Assembly (NCBI GenBank): GCA_937967875.1
Contig: CALBTQ010000634.1
Span: forward strand, 1 to 17,255
Length of the DNA stretch: 17,255 nt
DNA from: an uncultured Pseudomonadota bacterium
GTDB taxonomy: Bacteria; Lernaellota; Lernaellaia; Lernaellales; Lernaellaceae
Reading direction: 5' to 3'
The first letter of the stretch is position 1, and each line of letters opens with the position of its first letter. The notes under the pieces were generated by a model. It was not told the origin of the DNA and did no database searches. It was given only the letters and a program-made list of their open reading frames with translations. Both the position numbers and the translations under genes were made by a program. Shown here in pieces: positions 6,701-13,687 of this stretch.

Positions 6701-7214
6701 TCACGCTTTTCATGTCGGTGAAGGCGCTCAGGTCGATCATCTCTTTGGTGATCGGAATCGGATCGTAGGAGAACGACGCCGCCAGCGCGAACGAACCCAG
6801 CGCCAGTGTGACGATGCTCCAGGTCGGCCAGGCGCGGCGGGCGACGATGTAGGCCACGGCGGTGCCCATCGCCACGCAGTGGAATAAATCCATCATCCCC
6901 AGGGTGCGGCGGTTAAGCGAGTACACGAAGCCCAGGAAAAACAGCCAGGCGATCGAACCGAGGTAGGCGATCGTCGGCCGGGCCGACGTGTCGACCTTCA
7001 TCCGCTCGACCTGCGTGACCACGTTGATGCCCGAAGCCATGAAGAAGAGGGGAATGGCGAATTCGGCGATCAGCCAGAGGATCGTGTAATCCAATCCCGC
7101 GTGCGGATGCCAGAGCGTGTAGTACTGCGTGTGCCCGGCGGCCATGAGCAGGCAAGCCAATCCCTTGGCGAAGTCGATATAATAATCCCGTTGTTTTACG
7201 TGCACCGAGGTCAT
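3798..7214 (-). CDS. Fusion of membrane acyltransferase and GT-C (AftB-like) glycosyltransferase
   Basis: This 1138-residue polytopic membrane protein has two enzymes in one frame. Residues ~8-412 resemble DUF1624/acyltransferase-3 proteins: R9...DFAKGLACLLMAAGH (14-28) with the family His, IPLFFMASG (54-62), and a late IGKESFVFFVCHW (292-304). Residues ~413-488 are a Lys/Pro/Ala/Glu linker. Residues ~491-1060 resemble AftB-like GT-C transferases. After the first membrane helix comes DDAFITFRFAENL (516-528) with the catalytic-type Asp pair, then GLSYNPG, VEGFTS, SGMETTIF, FFPNTYYTKVGGG (713-725) and LLVGGDYFSYQRFLLP. An acidic loop (817-834) follows, then a soluble part with IPIGALGFF (897-904). 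The tail is AAPAE repeats. The sugar and acyl substrates are unknown; modification of a polyprenol-linked surface glycan is an inference. No SD precedes the ATG. A separate product starting at Met445 is possible. Confidence 0.88.
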   Translation of the reverse strand: MTSVHVKQRDYYIDFAKGLACLLMAAGHTQYYTLWHPHAGLDYTILWLIAEFAIPLFFMASGINVVTQVERMKVDTSARPTIAYLGSIAWLFFLGFVYSLNRRTLGMMDLFHCVAMGTAVAYIVARRAWPTWSIVTLALGSFALAASFSYDPIPITKEMIDLSAFTDMKSVTTHMIMADIYHNAVLGVAWWRRLLYIHFAFVPWVGLFMLGVALKRVHRTKWEAVLWILGLAIFAAGLLIPFTPPRGDVGFFLRGKGDYVTRLLLMGLVTMIPLMRWYKHSRRGLRGITELIGKESFVFFVCHWVVIEMSASFFYMFKGFNWWLVWAVQIPLNIYVSYQFTRAMARWRDKTIKKKFYPFLWFVILLGFCIITLGFYVAHNLPMLKLFSYPASVAIAMVWPVGRNAIRFLTYRKQLAQMKKPKKDSAPAAKTVAAPAKPVETRTRMSEEEKKPTAEPIAEKTAEPAPAATAQSPATPEKEPAKPKPKRDWTVKRVFVLTILLLLFAVMLNGSAKPVDDAFITFRFAENLVNGNGLSYNPGTIVEGFTSMGQVLLMAPIIMMNKRMAYMGSILLGLLAWAAVVALVWRLIRRERGDQAPDRPEWFTLMFLALCNPAVIWSWSGMETTIFSLCWIAAWTVHLREYENDEWPWQSALITFAAGLFHPEGILIAVVLGLSWFLPLRSERMKKGLAYLAIAVGLFGLYWLWRWQYFGYFFPNTYYTKVGGGILLGKGLRYLIIGALSSIVPLYMIFLLIVRRSDPTPWPRWLKLAFGMIGAVLLFNLLVGGDYFSYQRFLLPAFPFTLLATWYLWTQHRKAKAEEEAEEADERDAEEEEPGQRKSHPLLWSVIVVILLNLWGGFFLLQGKAHKAIQSVVPEFSAAGKTIARSMPEKATIATIPIGALGFFSERKIIDIAGLTDKHIAHLNIETGERNVGHEKFDYDYVFGKKPHVIIQLPALFPNTKEGLDEWMVKTALNPIQYNIYDYDQLKAEYYLAWLPVKKKVVRVRGKAKPEVVMQGVFGYVRKDKLGKKDYKTWEALPAASAYRPFREMPELVKKNPLIDKNLGVWSFKGGEKTGKKKFAPGQEPPSVDQATPEMPAEPVEVLPGDAAPPAEAAPAEAAPAEAAPAEAAPTEPAPATE
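3816..3890 (-). repeat. 15-bp coding minisatellite (AAPAE repeats)
   Basis: Five in-frame 15-base units, such as CGCTTCAGCCGGAGC (3831-3845) and CGCTTCAGCCGGTGC (3846-3860), with growing divergence towards 3890. They encode Ala-Ala-Pro-Ala-Glu repeats in the C-terminal tail (about residues 1108-1132) of the fusion protein. Copy number could change without breaking the frame. Confidence 0.85.
5880..5892 (-). promoter_or_regulatory. Possible internal translation start for the GT-C half
   Basis: An in-frame ATG (5882-5880, Met445 of the fusion protein) is preceded at 5-base spacing by GAGGA (5892-5888), a better SD than the gene's own start has. It lies at the head of the linker, just before the first helix of the glycosyltransferase domain, so initiation here would yield a 694-residue stand-alone GT-C protein. 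The SD may be chance in a Glu/Arg-coding stretch. Confidence 0.3.
6103..6130 (-). promoter_or_regulatory. Possible internal promoter in an AT-rich patch of the fusion gene
   Basis: On the minus strand, TTGTCA (6130-6125), a 16-base spacer and CATAAT (6108-6103) each differ from the sigma70 consensus by one base. The site lies in a patch (6068-6160) of about 29% GC within GC-rich DNA, roughly 215 bases upstream of the internal ATG at 5882. AT-rich DNA produces such matches by chance. Confidence 0.3.
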
Positions 7215-7220
7215 CCGTTG

Positions 7221-7249
7221 TTTATAAGATAACCCGGCGCAAAAATCAA
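7221..7249 (-). promoter_or_regulatory. Sigma70-like promoter of the fusion gene, predicted leaderless
   Basis: On the minus strand, TTGATT (7249-7244), a 17-base spacer and TATAAA (7226-7221) occupy the 46-base gap after asd. The -10 box ends only six bases before the ATG at 7214, so transcription should begin at or next to the start codon. The absence of any SD there fits a leaderless message. Confidence 0.5.
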
Positions 7250-7260
7250 TGGAATTGCGG

Positions 7261-8283
7261 TTACAAATACTTGTCGATCAACAGCTCGGCGATCTGCACC
7301 GCGTTGGTCGCCGCGCCCTTGCGCAGGTTGTCGGCGACGACCCACAGGTTCAGCCCGTGCGGCACGGTTTCATCGCGGCGCACGCGGCCCACGTACACGG
7401 TGTCGGTGCCCGCGGCCATGACGTTGAGCGGATATTCGTTCTTGTCGGGGTTGTCCACCACCGCGACGCCGGGGAACGAGTGCAGCAACTGCCGCGCCAT
7501 GTCCGGCGTGATTTCCTTGGCGAATTCGACGTTCACCGCCTCGGCATGGCAGGCGAAGGTCGGCACGCGCACGGTCGTGGGCGACACGTCGATTTTCGGG
7601 TCGAGGATTTTTTGTGTTTCCCAGACCATCTTCATCTCTTCCTTGGTGTAGTCGTTCTCCAGGAAGACGTCGATGTGCGGCAGGCAGTTGAAGGCGATTT
7701 GATGGGGGAATACGTGCGGCGTGACCGGCTTCTGGTTGAATAGGTTGATCGACTGTTGCGCCAGTTCGTCCATCGCCTCTTTGCCCGCGCCGGACACCGA
7801 CTGGTAGGTGGCCACGACCACGCGTTTGATCTTCGCGGCGTCATGCAGCGGCTTGAGGGCGAGGACCATCTGGATCGTCGAGCAGTTCGGATTGGCCACG
7901 ATGTTGCGCTGCGTGTAGCCGGCCAGCGCTTCGGGATTCACCTCGGGCACGACCAGCGGCACGTCTTTTTCGAAACGAAAAGCGGCGGTGTTATCCACCA
8001 CGATCGCGCCGGCCGCGGCGGCATGGGGCGCGAATTCCTGGCTGATGGAGCCGCCGGCGGAAAACAGCGCGATGTCGATGCCGGTGAAGCTGTCGGCCTT
8101 GAGCTCGCGCACGACGACTTCTCGGTCGGCGAAGGTCACCAATTCGCCGGCGCTGCGGCTGCTGGCCAGCGGCACCAGGCGGTCGATGGGGAATTTGCGC
8201 TCGGCGAGCACCTTGAGCATTTCCTGACCCACGGCGCCGGTGGCGCCGACCACGGCAACGTTATAAGCCTTTTTTTTGCCCAT
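7261..8283 (-). CDS. asd: Aspartate-semialdehyde dehydrogenase
   Basis: The cytoplasmic enzyme reduces L-aspartyl-4-phosphate to L-aspartate-4-semialdehyde with NADPH, feeding lysine/diaminopimelate, threonine and methionine synthesis. At 340 residues it is of normal length. It has the NADP loop VVGATGAVGQEM (11-22), the Cys134 nucleophile in NPNCSTIQ (131-138), SVSGAGKEAMDEL (162-174), substrate-binding Arg239 and His246 in RVPTFACHAEA, and the GLNLWVVADNLRKGAATNA end region. The residue before the His is Cys where Gly is usual. I start it at 8283 because an SD (GGAG, 8 bases upstream) serves that ATG and the product begins MGKKKAYNVAVVGATG; a longer frame from 8331 would overlap pssA and add a non-conserved tail. 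It is the last gene of the pyrH-asd run, 31 bases after pssA. Confidence 0.96.
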   Translation of the reverse strand: MGKKKAYNVAVVGATGAVGQEMLKVLAERKFPIDRLVPLASSRSAGELVTFADREVVVRELKADSFTGIDIALFSAGGSISQEFAPHAAAAGAIVVDNTAAFRFEKDVPLVVPEVNPEALAGYTQRNIVANPNCSTIQMVLALKPLHDAAKIKRVVVATYQSVSGAGKEAMDELAQQSINLFNQKPVTPHVFPHQIAFNCLPHIDVFLENDYTKEEMKMVWETQKILDPKIDVSPTTVRVPTFACHAEAVNVEFAKEITPDMARQLLHSFPGVAVVDNPDKNEYPLNVMAAGTDTVYVGRVRRDETVPHGLNLWVVADNLRKGAATNAVQIAELLIDKYL

Positions 8284-8314
8284 CAGAGAATCTCCGGAAA
8301 GAGTGTTTTTCGGT

Positions 8315-9229
8315 TCAGGCCGGTTGGACATCCGGCGGCGTTTGCCGGTTCCGCCGGGTCGAGAAAAACCATTTGACCGGCGCAGACAAGGCGTAAACCA
8401 TCGTGCCGATAAACAATGTCTTGGCCGGTTCCTCGAATACGACGATCAAGAGCACGATAATAAACAGGAACGTCCCGAACGGACGACGCTTGTGGATATC
8501 GAACGTTTTAAAGGACGTGTACTCGAACTTGCTGACCATCAGCAGCGCCAGCACGATCGTCATGATCAGCAGCGGCCAGAACACCGGAGCGGTGCCCTGC
8601 TCGGTCAGCCAGTTCATGTCGTGGAACAAGAGCACGGTGAACACCAGCACCGACGCGGCGGCCGGAATCGCCAGCCCCTGAAACACGCCCTTGGGCAGGT
8701 TTTCGGTGGTGATGTTGAACCGCGCCAGGCGCAGCGCGCCGCATACGACGAACAAGAACGCCACCGCCCAGCCCAAGCCCGGTTTGACGCCCCAGCGCAG
8801 CGCGAAGTTGTAAATCAGCGCCGCCGGCGCCGCGCCGAAGCTGACCAGGTCGGACAACGAATCTGACTGCATGCCGAAAGGGCTGGTCGTGCGCGTCAGG
8901 CGCGCCACGCGACCGTCGAGACCGTCGAAAATCAACGCGGCGAAGATCGCCCAGGCCGCGCGGATGAAATAGCTGACGTCCGGTTTCGGACTGATGAACG
9001 CGCCGAACGACATCGAGAGGCTGTAAAATCCCAGCATCAAACTCGCGGTGGTCAGCAGGTTGGGCAGAATGTAAAAGCCTTTGCGCGGACCCTCGCGCGG
9101 AATCTCGCCCGCCTCGTCCTCGCATTCGCCGATCATCGGCACCTGCTCTTCGATCGTCTTGCGCCGCTGCAACCGCTTGTGAAGTTTTTGCTTGGTTTTC
9201 GGCTTGGCTTTATCGTTCGTTTCCGCCAT
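8315..9229 (-). CDS. pssA: CDP-diacylglycerol-serine O-phosphatidyltransferase
   Basis: This integral membrane enzyme makes phosphatidylserine from CDP-diacylglycerol and serine, the step before Psd. The 304-residue protein carries the complete CDP-alcohol phosphotransferase signature: Asp102, Asp105-Gly106, Ala109-Arg110, Gly119, Asp123 and Asp127, with the family spacing. Hydrophobic segments run from about residue 50 to 285. A charged N-terminal extension of about 48 residues, rich in Lys/Arg then Glu, precedes the membrane part. The signature alone does not fix the alcohol substrate; serine is chosen because psd is the overlapping neighbour (20-base overlap, psd upstream). The ATG at 9229 has the SD GGGAG eight bases before it. 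Confidence 0.93.
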   Translation of the reverse strand: MAETNDKAKPKTKQKLHKRLQRRKTIEEQVPMIGECEDEAGEIPREGPRKGFYILPNLLTTASLMLGFYSLSMSFGAFISPKPDVSYFIRAAWAIFAALIFDGLDGRVARLTRTTSPFGMQSDSLSDLVSFGAAPAALIYNFALRWGVKPGLGWAVAFLFVVCGALRLARFNITTENLPKGVFQGLAIPAAASVLVFTVLLFHDMNWLTEQGTAPVFWPLLIMTIVLALLMVSKFEYTSFKTFDIHKRRPFGTFLFIIVLLIVVFEEPAKTLFIGTMVYALSAPVKWFFSTRRNRQTPPDVQPA

Positions 9230-9875
9230 CCGGCAATCTCCCGATAGCGCTGGAAGCGCCGAAAACGCGATCGCCCTTGACCACGTCGACTTCGGCTTCC
9301 AGCGGCAAATACAAATCCACGCGCGATCCGAAACGGATCAATCCGTAGCGTTGCCCCTTGACGAGGTTCTCGCCTTCGCGGGGGTAGGTGACGATGCGCC
9401 GGGCGAGCATGCCGGCGATCTGCACCGCCGCCACGTGTTTGCCGCCGGGAGTTTCCAGCACCATGGCGCATTGCTCGTTGTGTTCCGAGGCCTTTTCGTC
9501 CGAGGCGACATAGTATCGGCCCGGTCGATAGCGGATTTTTTTCACGGTGCCGGTGACCGGCACGCGGTTGACGTGCACGTTGAAGGGGCTCATGAAGATG
9601 CACACGCGCTTGCAACGGCCCATGCCGTAGGTGGGATCGTCGATTTCCTCGACCGCGACGACCACGCCGTCGGCGGGACAGATGATCGTCTCGTCGCCCT
9701 TGGCGATGGACCGGTCGGGATTGCGGAAGAACGCGACGATCCAGACCGTCAGCGCCAGCCAGGGGAGCGTCAGCCACAGCGGCAGGCGGAAGACGATGAA
9801 GATCAACAGAATAAGGGTAGAGATGGCGATGAACGGCCAACCTTCGCGTAGAATAGGTGTGTTTTGATTGCGCAT
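9210..9875 (-). CDS. psd: Phosphatidylserine decarboxylase proenzyme
   Basis: This pyruvoyl-dependent enzyme converts phosphatidylserine to phosphatidylethanolamine at the inner membrane. The 221-residue protein is of the short class: one or two hydrophobic segments (about 13-50) followed by the catalytic domain. Visible features are Asp69 in PADG, His101 in SPFNVHVNRVPVTG (96-109), and the self-cleavage site Gly183-Ser184 in RFGSRVDLYLP, whose Ser would become the pyruvoyl group. Asp-His-Ser fits the known autocleavage triad of the family. It starts 68 bases after the DUF465 gene, the largest gap in the run, with only a weak SD (AAGAG); I see no terminator there. It overlaps pssA by 20 bases. 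Confidence 0.94.
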   Translation of the reverse strand: MRNQNTPILREGWPFIAISTLILLIFIVFRLPLWLTLPWLALTVWIVAFFRNPDRSIAKGDETIICPADGVVVAVEEIDDPTYGMGRCKRVCIFMSPFNVHVNRVPVTGTVKKIRYRPGRYYVASDEKASEHNEQCAMVLETPGGKHVAAVQIAGMLARRIVTYPREGENLVKGQRYGLIRFGSRVDLYLPLEAEVDVVKGDRVFGASSAIGRLPDGGNER

Positions 9876-9943
9876 AGTCTCTTGCTCTTCACGATGTACG
9901 GTGACCCACGCACCGAAAACGTCGGTTAAAATCGTGGTTGTTT

Positions 9944-10171
9944 TTACTGTTCCCGCTTGATCTTGGCGACCATTAAAGCGATCTGGTCGCGACTGACCAA
10001 CTTCAGCTTGCTCAGCCGGCGGCGCTCGATATCTTCGGCCGGCGTGCGCACGTGGCGTTTATCCAGCGCCGCCACCTTTTTGTCAAGCTCCGCATGCTCG
10101 CTCAGAAGCTTGTCGAGCTCCGGATGATGTTCCGCCAGACGCAGGATTTCAGGATCCTTGTGTACCGACAT
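9944..10171 (-). CDS. DUF465 (YdcH-like) small coiled-coil protein
   Basis: This 75-residue charged, helical protein has the DUF465 layout: a heptad-like N-terminal helix with HPELDKLLSEHAELDKKV (15-32), a short turn, then a second helix with LSKLKLVSRDQIALMV (52-67), matching the family's KLxLKDxI pattern. The molecular function of DUF465 is not established. The start at 10171 is chosen because GGAGG of an AAGGAGG SD lies six bases upstream and because it overlaps the tsaB stop by one base (TGATG). The longer frame from 10393 lies inside tsaB and is Arg-rich shadow sequence. Confidence 0.88.
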   Translation of the reverse strand: MSVHKDPEILRLAEHHPELDKLLSEHAELDKKVAALDKRHVRTPAEDIERRRLSKLKLVSRDQIALMVAKIKREQ

Positions 10172-10857
10172 CAATCCTCCTTCACGGCGAATTTCGGGTT
10201 CAGTTCGGCGTCGGAGGCGCGCACGTAATGGGCCACCAGGCCCCGCTGGCCGGTCGCGAACAACCGTGCGCCCAACAGCGCGACGCCCATGGCTCGAGGA
10301 TAACACACCGCCGGCTCGACCAACAGCGCATCGGGCTTGGCGGCGCGGATCTGTTCGGCGAAAAGTTGCGCTCCGTCGCCGACGAACAGGCACGGGCCGG
10401 CGACGCCGGCGGCGAACTCGCCGGCCTTGACCGATGCGTCTTCGCTCAAGCGTTGCAGGCCGCCCTTGCCGTCGGGCGCGAAGAGGGCGGCGAAAACCTG
10501 GCGCTTGCGGGCGTCGATCATCGCGCAGATCGTCGCGGCGCCGTAGGCGAAACCAAGCGCGACGGCTTCCAGGCTGTTGACGCCCACCAGCGGCCGGTCG
10601 ATCGCGAAGGCGATGCCCTTGGCCGTGGCCAGGCCGATGCGCAGGCCGGTGAAGCTGCCCGGTCCCTTGGCGCAGGCGATCAGGTCGATGTCGTCGATGG
10701 TCCAGCCGGCGTCGGCCAGCGAACGCTCGACCGCCGGCAGCAACCGTTCGCTGTGCGTGGCGGTAACGTCCAGCAGCGCGGCGGCGACGATTTGCCCGCC
10801 GTCGCGCAACGCGACCGAACCGGCGCGGGTCGAGGTGTCCAGCGCCAGAATTTTCAT
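10171..10857 (-). CDS. tsaB: tRNA threonylcarbamoyladenosine biosynthesis protein TsaB
   Basis: TsaB is the non-catalytic partner that binds TsaD (with TsaE) to add the t6A modification to ANN-decoding tRNAs in the cytoplasm. The 228-residue protein shows the ASKHA-type start MKILALDTST (1-10), HSERLLPAVE (35-44), the diagnostic KGPGSFTGLRIGLATAKG (64-81), and MIDARKRQVFAALF (113-126), and ends with YVRASDAE. The length is typical. ATG at 10857 overlaps the rseP stop by four bases (ATGA), which implies coupling. tsaD and tsaE are not in this window. Confidence 0.95.
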   Translation of the reverse strand: MKILALDTSTRAGSVALRDGGQIVAAALLDVTATHSERLLPAVERSLADAGWTIDDIDLIACAKGPGSFTGLRIGLATAKGIAFAIDRPLVGVNSLEAVALGFAYGAATICAMIDARKRQVFAALFAPDGKGGLQRLSEDASVKAGEFAAGVAGPCLFVGDGAQLFAEQIRAAKPDALLVEPAVCYPRAMGVALLGARLFATGQRGLVAHYVRASDAELNPKFAVKED

Positions 10858-12509
10858 TGCAGGAAGTGATCCTTGATGTCGAACCAGACGCGGCTCAAAT
10901 CGTTATAGAAAACCAGCAGGATCAGCGCACCCAGCAGCGTCAGGCCGATGCGCTGCGCGATGCCGATGGCGCGGTCGCTGATCGGTTTGCGTCGAATGCC
11001 CTCGATCGAGAGCAGCAGCAAATGCCCGCCGTCGAGGATCGGCACCGGTGCGAGGTTGATGAACGCCAGGTTGAGGCTGATCACCGCCATGAAGAAAAGG
11101 AACGGCACCCAGCCCATGCGCGCCGACTGGCCGGCCAGTTGCGCGATGAAGATCGGCCCGCCCAGGCTTTTCGCCGGCGCCTTGCCGATGATCAAAAAGT
11201 AGAAGCCTTTGATCGTGACCACCGTCCAGCGCCAGGATTCCTGCCAGCCGCGCTGCACGATTTTGATCGGGTTGTAATAGCGCTCGGTGATCATCTTGGG
11301 CGCGGTGTACTGCAACAGCGGCGACAGGCCGAGGTAGCCGTGCTCGCTGACGTTGCCCAGGATATCGCGCGAGGACACCTTTTCGGGCGTCGCGTCGATG
11401 TCGACTTCGCCGCCGTCGCGCAACACGGTGACCGTGATCGGCTTTTCCGGATTTTCACGGACGAAGGCGGTGAACTCGTCCCACATGTAGATTTCTTCGC
11501 CGTTGATCTTGACGATGCGGTCGTTGATCTGGAAGCCCGCCTTGGCGGCCGGGCTCTCGGGTGTGACCTCGTGTATGAACAATTCGCCCACCGCTATCCC
11601 GAGTTCGTGAATCGAGGTGTACGGCTGCTCAGGATTGGCGGGAATTTCGGCGACGAACGAGGCGGTCGGCTCGAGCGAGGTGACGTTTTCCAGACCGCGC
11701 GCCACGGTGATTTTCAACGGTTGATCGCTCATGTTGCCCAGCTGGCGGTCGAGATCCTTAAAGAAGGTGATCGGCCGGTCGTTGATCGACAACACCAGAT
11801 CGCCGGTCTGCAAGCCGGCCTGCGCGGCGGGCGAGGCCGGGTCGCTCACGCCGACCCAGGCGCGGTTGCCGTAACGCGAAACGCCGATGATGCCGCGTTC
11901 CTCGTCGAAGCCGAACAGATTCATCCCGACGTTGGATTTGGGTGTCACCGGGATGTCCAGCCGCTCGCCTTCGCGTTCGACGGTCAACGTCAGCGTGCGG
12001 CCGATGGCCTTGGAAACCGCTTCGTCCAGGTCGTCCCAGAACTGCGTCGGCCGGCCGTCGATGGCCACGACCTGGTCGCCCGGCAACAGGCCGGCCTCTT
12101 CGGCGGGGCTGCCCATGACGATGTCGGCCAGGTAGGCGGACGGAACCTGATAGCCGGCGAAGAAGATCACGCAGAACAGCGCGAAGGCCAGCACGAGGTT
12201 CATGAACGGTCCGGCGAAGGCGGTCGCGGCGCGCTTGTACACCGGCGCAGTGTTGAAGGCCGTCGAACGCAGCTCGTCGGGCACCGGCTGCCCGGGCTCG
12301 TCGCCGACGAATTTCACGTACCCGCCGAAGGGAATCCAGTTCAGGCGGTATTCCACGCCGTGCCAGGTTTTCTTGAATATCGCCGGACCGAAGCCGATGG
12401 CGAAGCGTTCCACGCCGATGCCCAGCAGCCGGCCGGTGATGAAGTGGCCCCATTCATGCACGAAGACCACGATGGATAGCAGGACGATAAAGGATATCAA
12501 ACTCACCAT
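10854..12509 (-). CDS. rseP: Site-2 intramembrane zinc protease RseP with three PDZ domains
   Basis: RseP cleaves transmembrane segments of anti-sigma factors and remnant signal peptides in the inner membrane. The zinc motif HEWGH (18-22) lies in the first helix and the third ligand region NLAPVPILDGGH (485-496) near the C-terminus; GFGPAIF, FGGYVKFVGD and the second-helix FAGPFMNL are also typical. Between the catalytic halves are three PDZ-like segments, each with an SPAxxAGLxxGDxVxxI-type core: about 121-190, 212-285 and 305-375. E. coli RseP has 450 residues and two PDZ domains; this protein has 551, an excess that matches one further PDZ. The start codon overlaps the end of dxr by seven bases, with AGGAG 11 bases upstream. 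Confidence 0.95.
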   Translation of the reverse strand: MVSLISFIVLLSIVVFVHEWGHFITGRLLGIGVERFAIGFGPAIFKKTWHGVEYRLNWIPFGGYVKFVGDEPGQPVPDELRSTAFNTAPVYKRAATAFAGPFMNLVLAFALFCVIFFAGYQVPSAYLADIVMGSPAEEAGLLPGDQVVAIDGRPTQFWDDLDEAVSKAIGRTLTLTVEREGERLDIPVTPKSNVGMNLFGFDEERGIIGVSRYGNRAWVGVSDPASPAAQAGLQTGDLVLSINDRPITFFKDLDRQLGNMSDQPLKITVARGLENVTSLEPTASFVAEIPANPEQPYTSIHELGIAVGELFIHEVTPESPAAKAGFQINDRIVKINGEEIYMWDEFTAFVRENPEKPITVTVLRDGGEVDIDATPEKVSSRDILGNVSEHGYLGLSPLLQYTAPKMITERYYNPIKIVQRGWQESWRWTVVTIKGFYFLIIGKAPAKSLGGPIFIAQLAGQSARMGWVPFLFFMAVISLNLAFINLAPVPILDGGHLLLLSIEGIRRKPISDRAIGIAQRIGLTLLGALILLVFYNDLSRVWFDIKDHFLQ

Positions 12510-13684
12510 GCTTCGTTTTTCTCCTGCGCCAATCGACCGACGATGGTTGCGGCGGCGGCGCGTGCCCGTCGATCGGCGGCTAGAACTGTCTCCAAATCGG
12601 TTGCCGGCCCGCCAGGTTCCATATTAAGCACTTTTTCGATCGTTTGCGAGATGTCATAGAACCCGATTTTTTCGGCCAGAAACGCCTGCACGGCCACTTC
12701 GTTGGCGGCGTTGAGAATCGCCGGGGCCAATTCGCTGAGCGCCAGAGCCCGATAAGCCATTTCCAGACATGGGAATTTGACACGATCGACGGCAAAAAAG
12801 TTTAGCCGGCCGATTTTTACCAGATCGAGCCGCTGCACGACGTCGAGCAGGCGGTTGGGATAGGTCAGCGCGTAGGCGATCGGCGCGGCCATGTCCGGCA
12901 CGCCGAGTTGCGCGACGACCTGCCCGTCGTGAAACTCGACCATGCTGTGAATGATCGATTCGGTGTGGATGATCACGTCGATTTGTTCGGGCGCGACATC
13001 GAAGAGCCAGCGTGCCTCGATCACCTCGAGGCCCTTGTTCATCAGCGTCGCCGAATCGATGGTGATCTTCGGGCCCATGTTCCAGGTGGGGTGGGCCAGG
13101 GCGTCGGCTTTGCCGGCGTGGGCGATGCGCTCCTGTTCCCATTGGCGGAAGGGCCCGCCGCTGGCGGTCAGGACGATGCGCCGCACTTCACTGTGCCGAT
13201 GACCTTCCAGCGATTGCATGATCGCCGCGTGCTCGGAATCGACCGGCAGCAGGCGCACGTTGTGCTCCTTGACCGCCTTGACGATCAGCGAGCCGGCCAT
13301 AACCAGCGTTTCCTTGTTGGCCAGCGCGATGTCCTTACCGGCGGCAATCGCCTGCCAGGTGGGCACCAGACCCGCCGCGCCGACGATCGCCGAAAGCACC
13401 ATTTGCGCCCGCGGATGCGTCGCCACGGCGCTCGCGCCTTCGTCGCCGCAACCGATCTGCGGACTGTCGACCCCGACCAGCTCGCGCAGCCGCACGGCGG
13501 CCTCGGCGCTGCGCACGCTGACTGTCTTCGGCTGGAATTGCTGAATCTGCTGCGCGAGCAATTCGACGTTGTCGCCCGCGGCCAGCGCTACGATGCGTAG
13601 ACGATCCGGATGCCGCGCGGCCACGCCCAAGGCCGAGCGGCCGATGCTGCCGGTGGAGCCGAGAATGGCGATGGGTTTGGTCAT
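12503..13684 (-). CDS. dxr: 1-deoxy-D-xylulose 5-phosphate reductoisomerase
   Basis: This enzyme converts DXP to 2-C-methyl-D-erythritol 4-phosphate with NADPH, the committed step of the non-mevalonate isoprenoid pathway; the isoprenoids feed UppS, encoded in the same run. The 393-residue cytoplasmic protein has the nucleotide loop GSTGSIGRSAL (9-19), LANKETLVMAG (121-131), metal ligands Asp149 and Glu151 in LPVDSEHAA, ASGGPF (174-179), and MGPKITIDSATLMNKGLEVI (203-222) with the third acidic ligand at Glu220 or Glu223. It starts three bases after the cdsA stop, with only a modest SD (GGGG) inside the cdsA end, and overlaps rseP by seven bases. Confidence 0.97.
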   Translation of the reverse strand: MTKPIAILGSTGSIGRSALGVAARHPDRLRIVALAAGDNVELLAQQIQQFQPKTVSVRSAEAAVRLRELVGVDSPQIGCGDEGASAVATHPRAQMVLSAIVGAAGLVPTWQAIAAGKDIALANKETLVMAGSLIVKAVKEHNVRLLPVDSEHAAIMQSLEGHRHSEVRRIVLTASGGPFRQWEQERIAHAGKADALAHPTWNMGPKITIDSATLMNKGLEVIEARWLFDVAPEQIDVIIHTESIIHSMVEFHDGQVVAQLGVPDMAAPIAYALTYPNRLLDVVQRLDLVKIGRLNFFAVDRVKFPCLEMAYRALALSELAPAILNAANEVAVQAFLAEKIGFYDISQTIEKVLNMEPGGPATDLETVLAADRRARAAAATIVGRLAQEKNEAW

Positions 13685-13687
13685 CGC

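Noticed and set aside
8284..8331. Longer asd start (MSNRPEPKN...)
   Set aside because: It would overlap the end of pssA, and the added residues have no counterpart in the family; the ATG at 8283 has an SD.
9876..9943. Possible terminator or riboswitch between the DUF465 gene and psd
   Set aside because: Only a 5-bp ACCGA/TCGGT hairpin without a following T-run; the 68-base gap is too short for a known riboswitch and shows no such motif.
10172..10393. 74-residue N-terminal extension of the DUF465 protein
   Set aside because: It lies within tsaB, is Arg-rich shadow sequence, and the downstream ATG has an excellent SD with a TGATG overlap.
10857..12479. 540-codon plus-strand open frame opposite rseP
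   Set aside because: It is a mirror of rseP codons; the product is Arg/Asp/Gln/His-rich without membrane segments or recognisable motifs, and rseP is certain.
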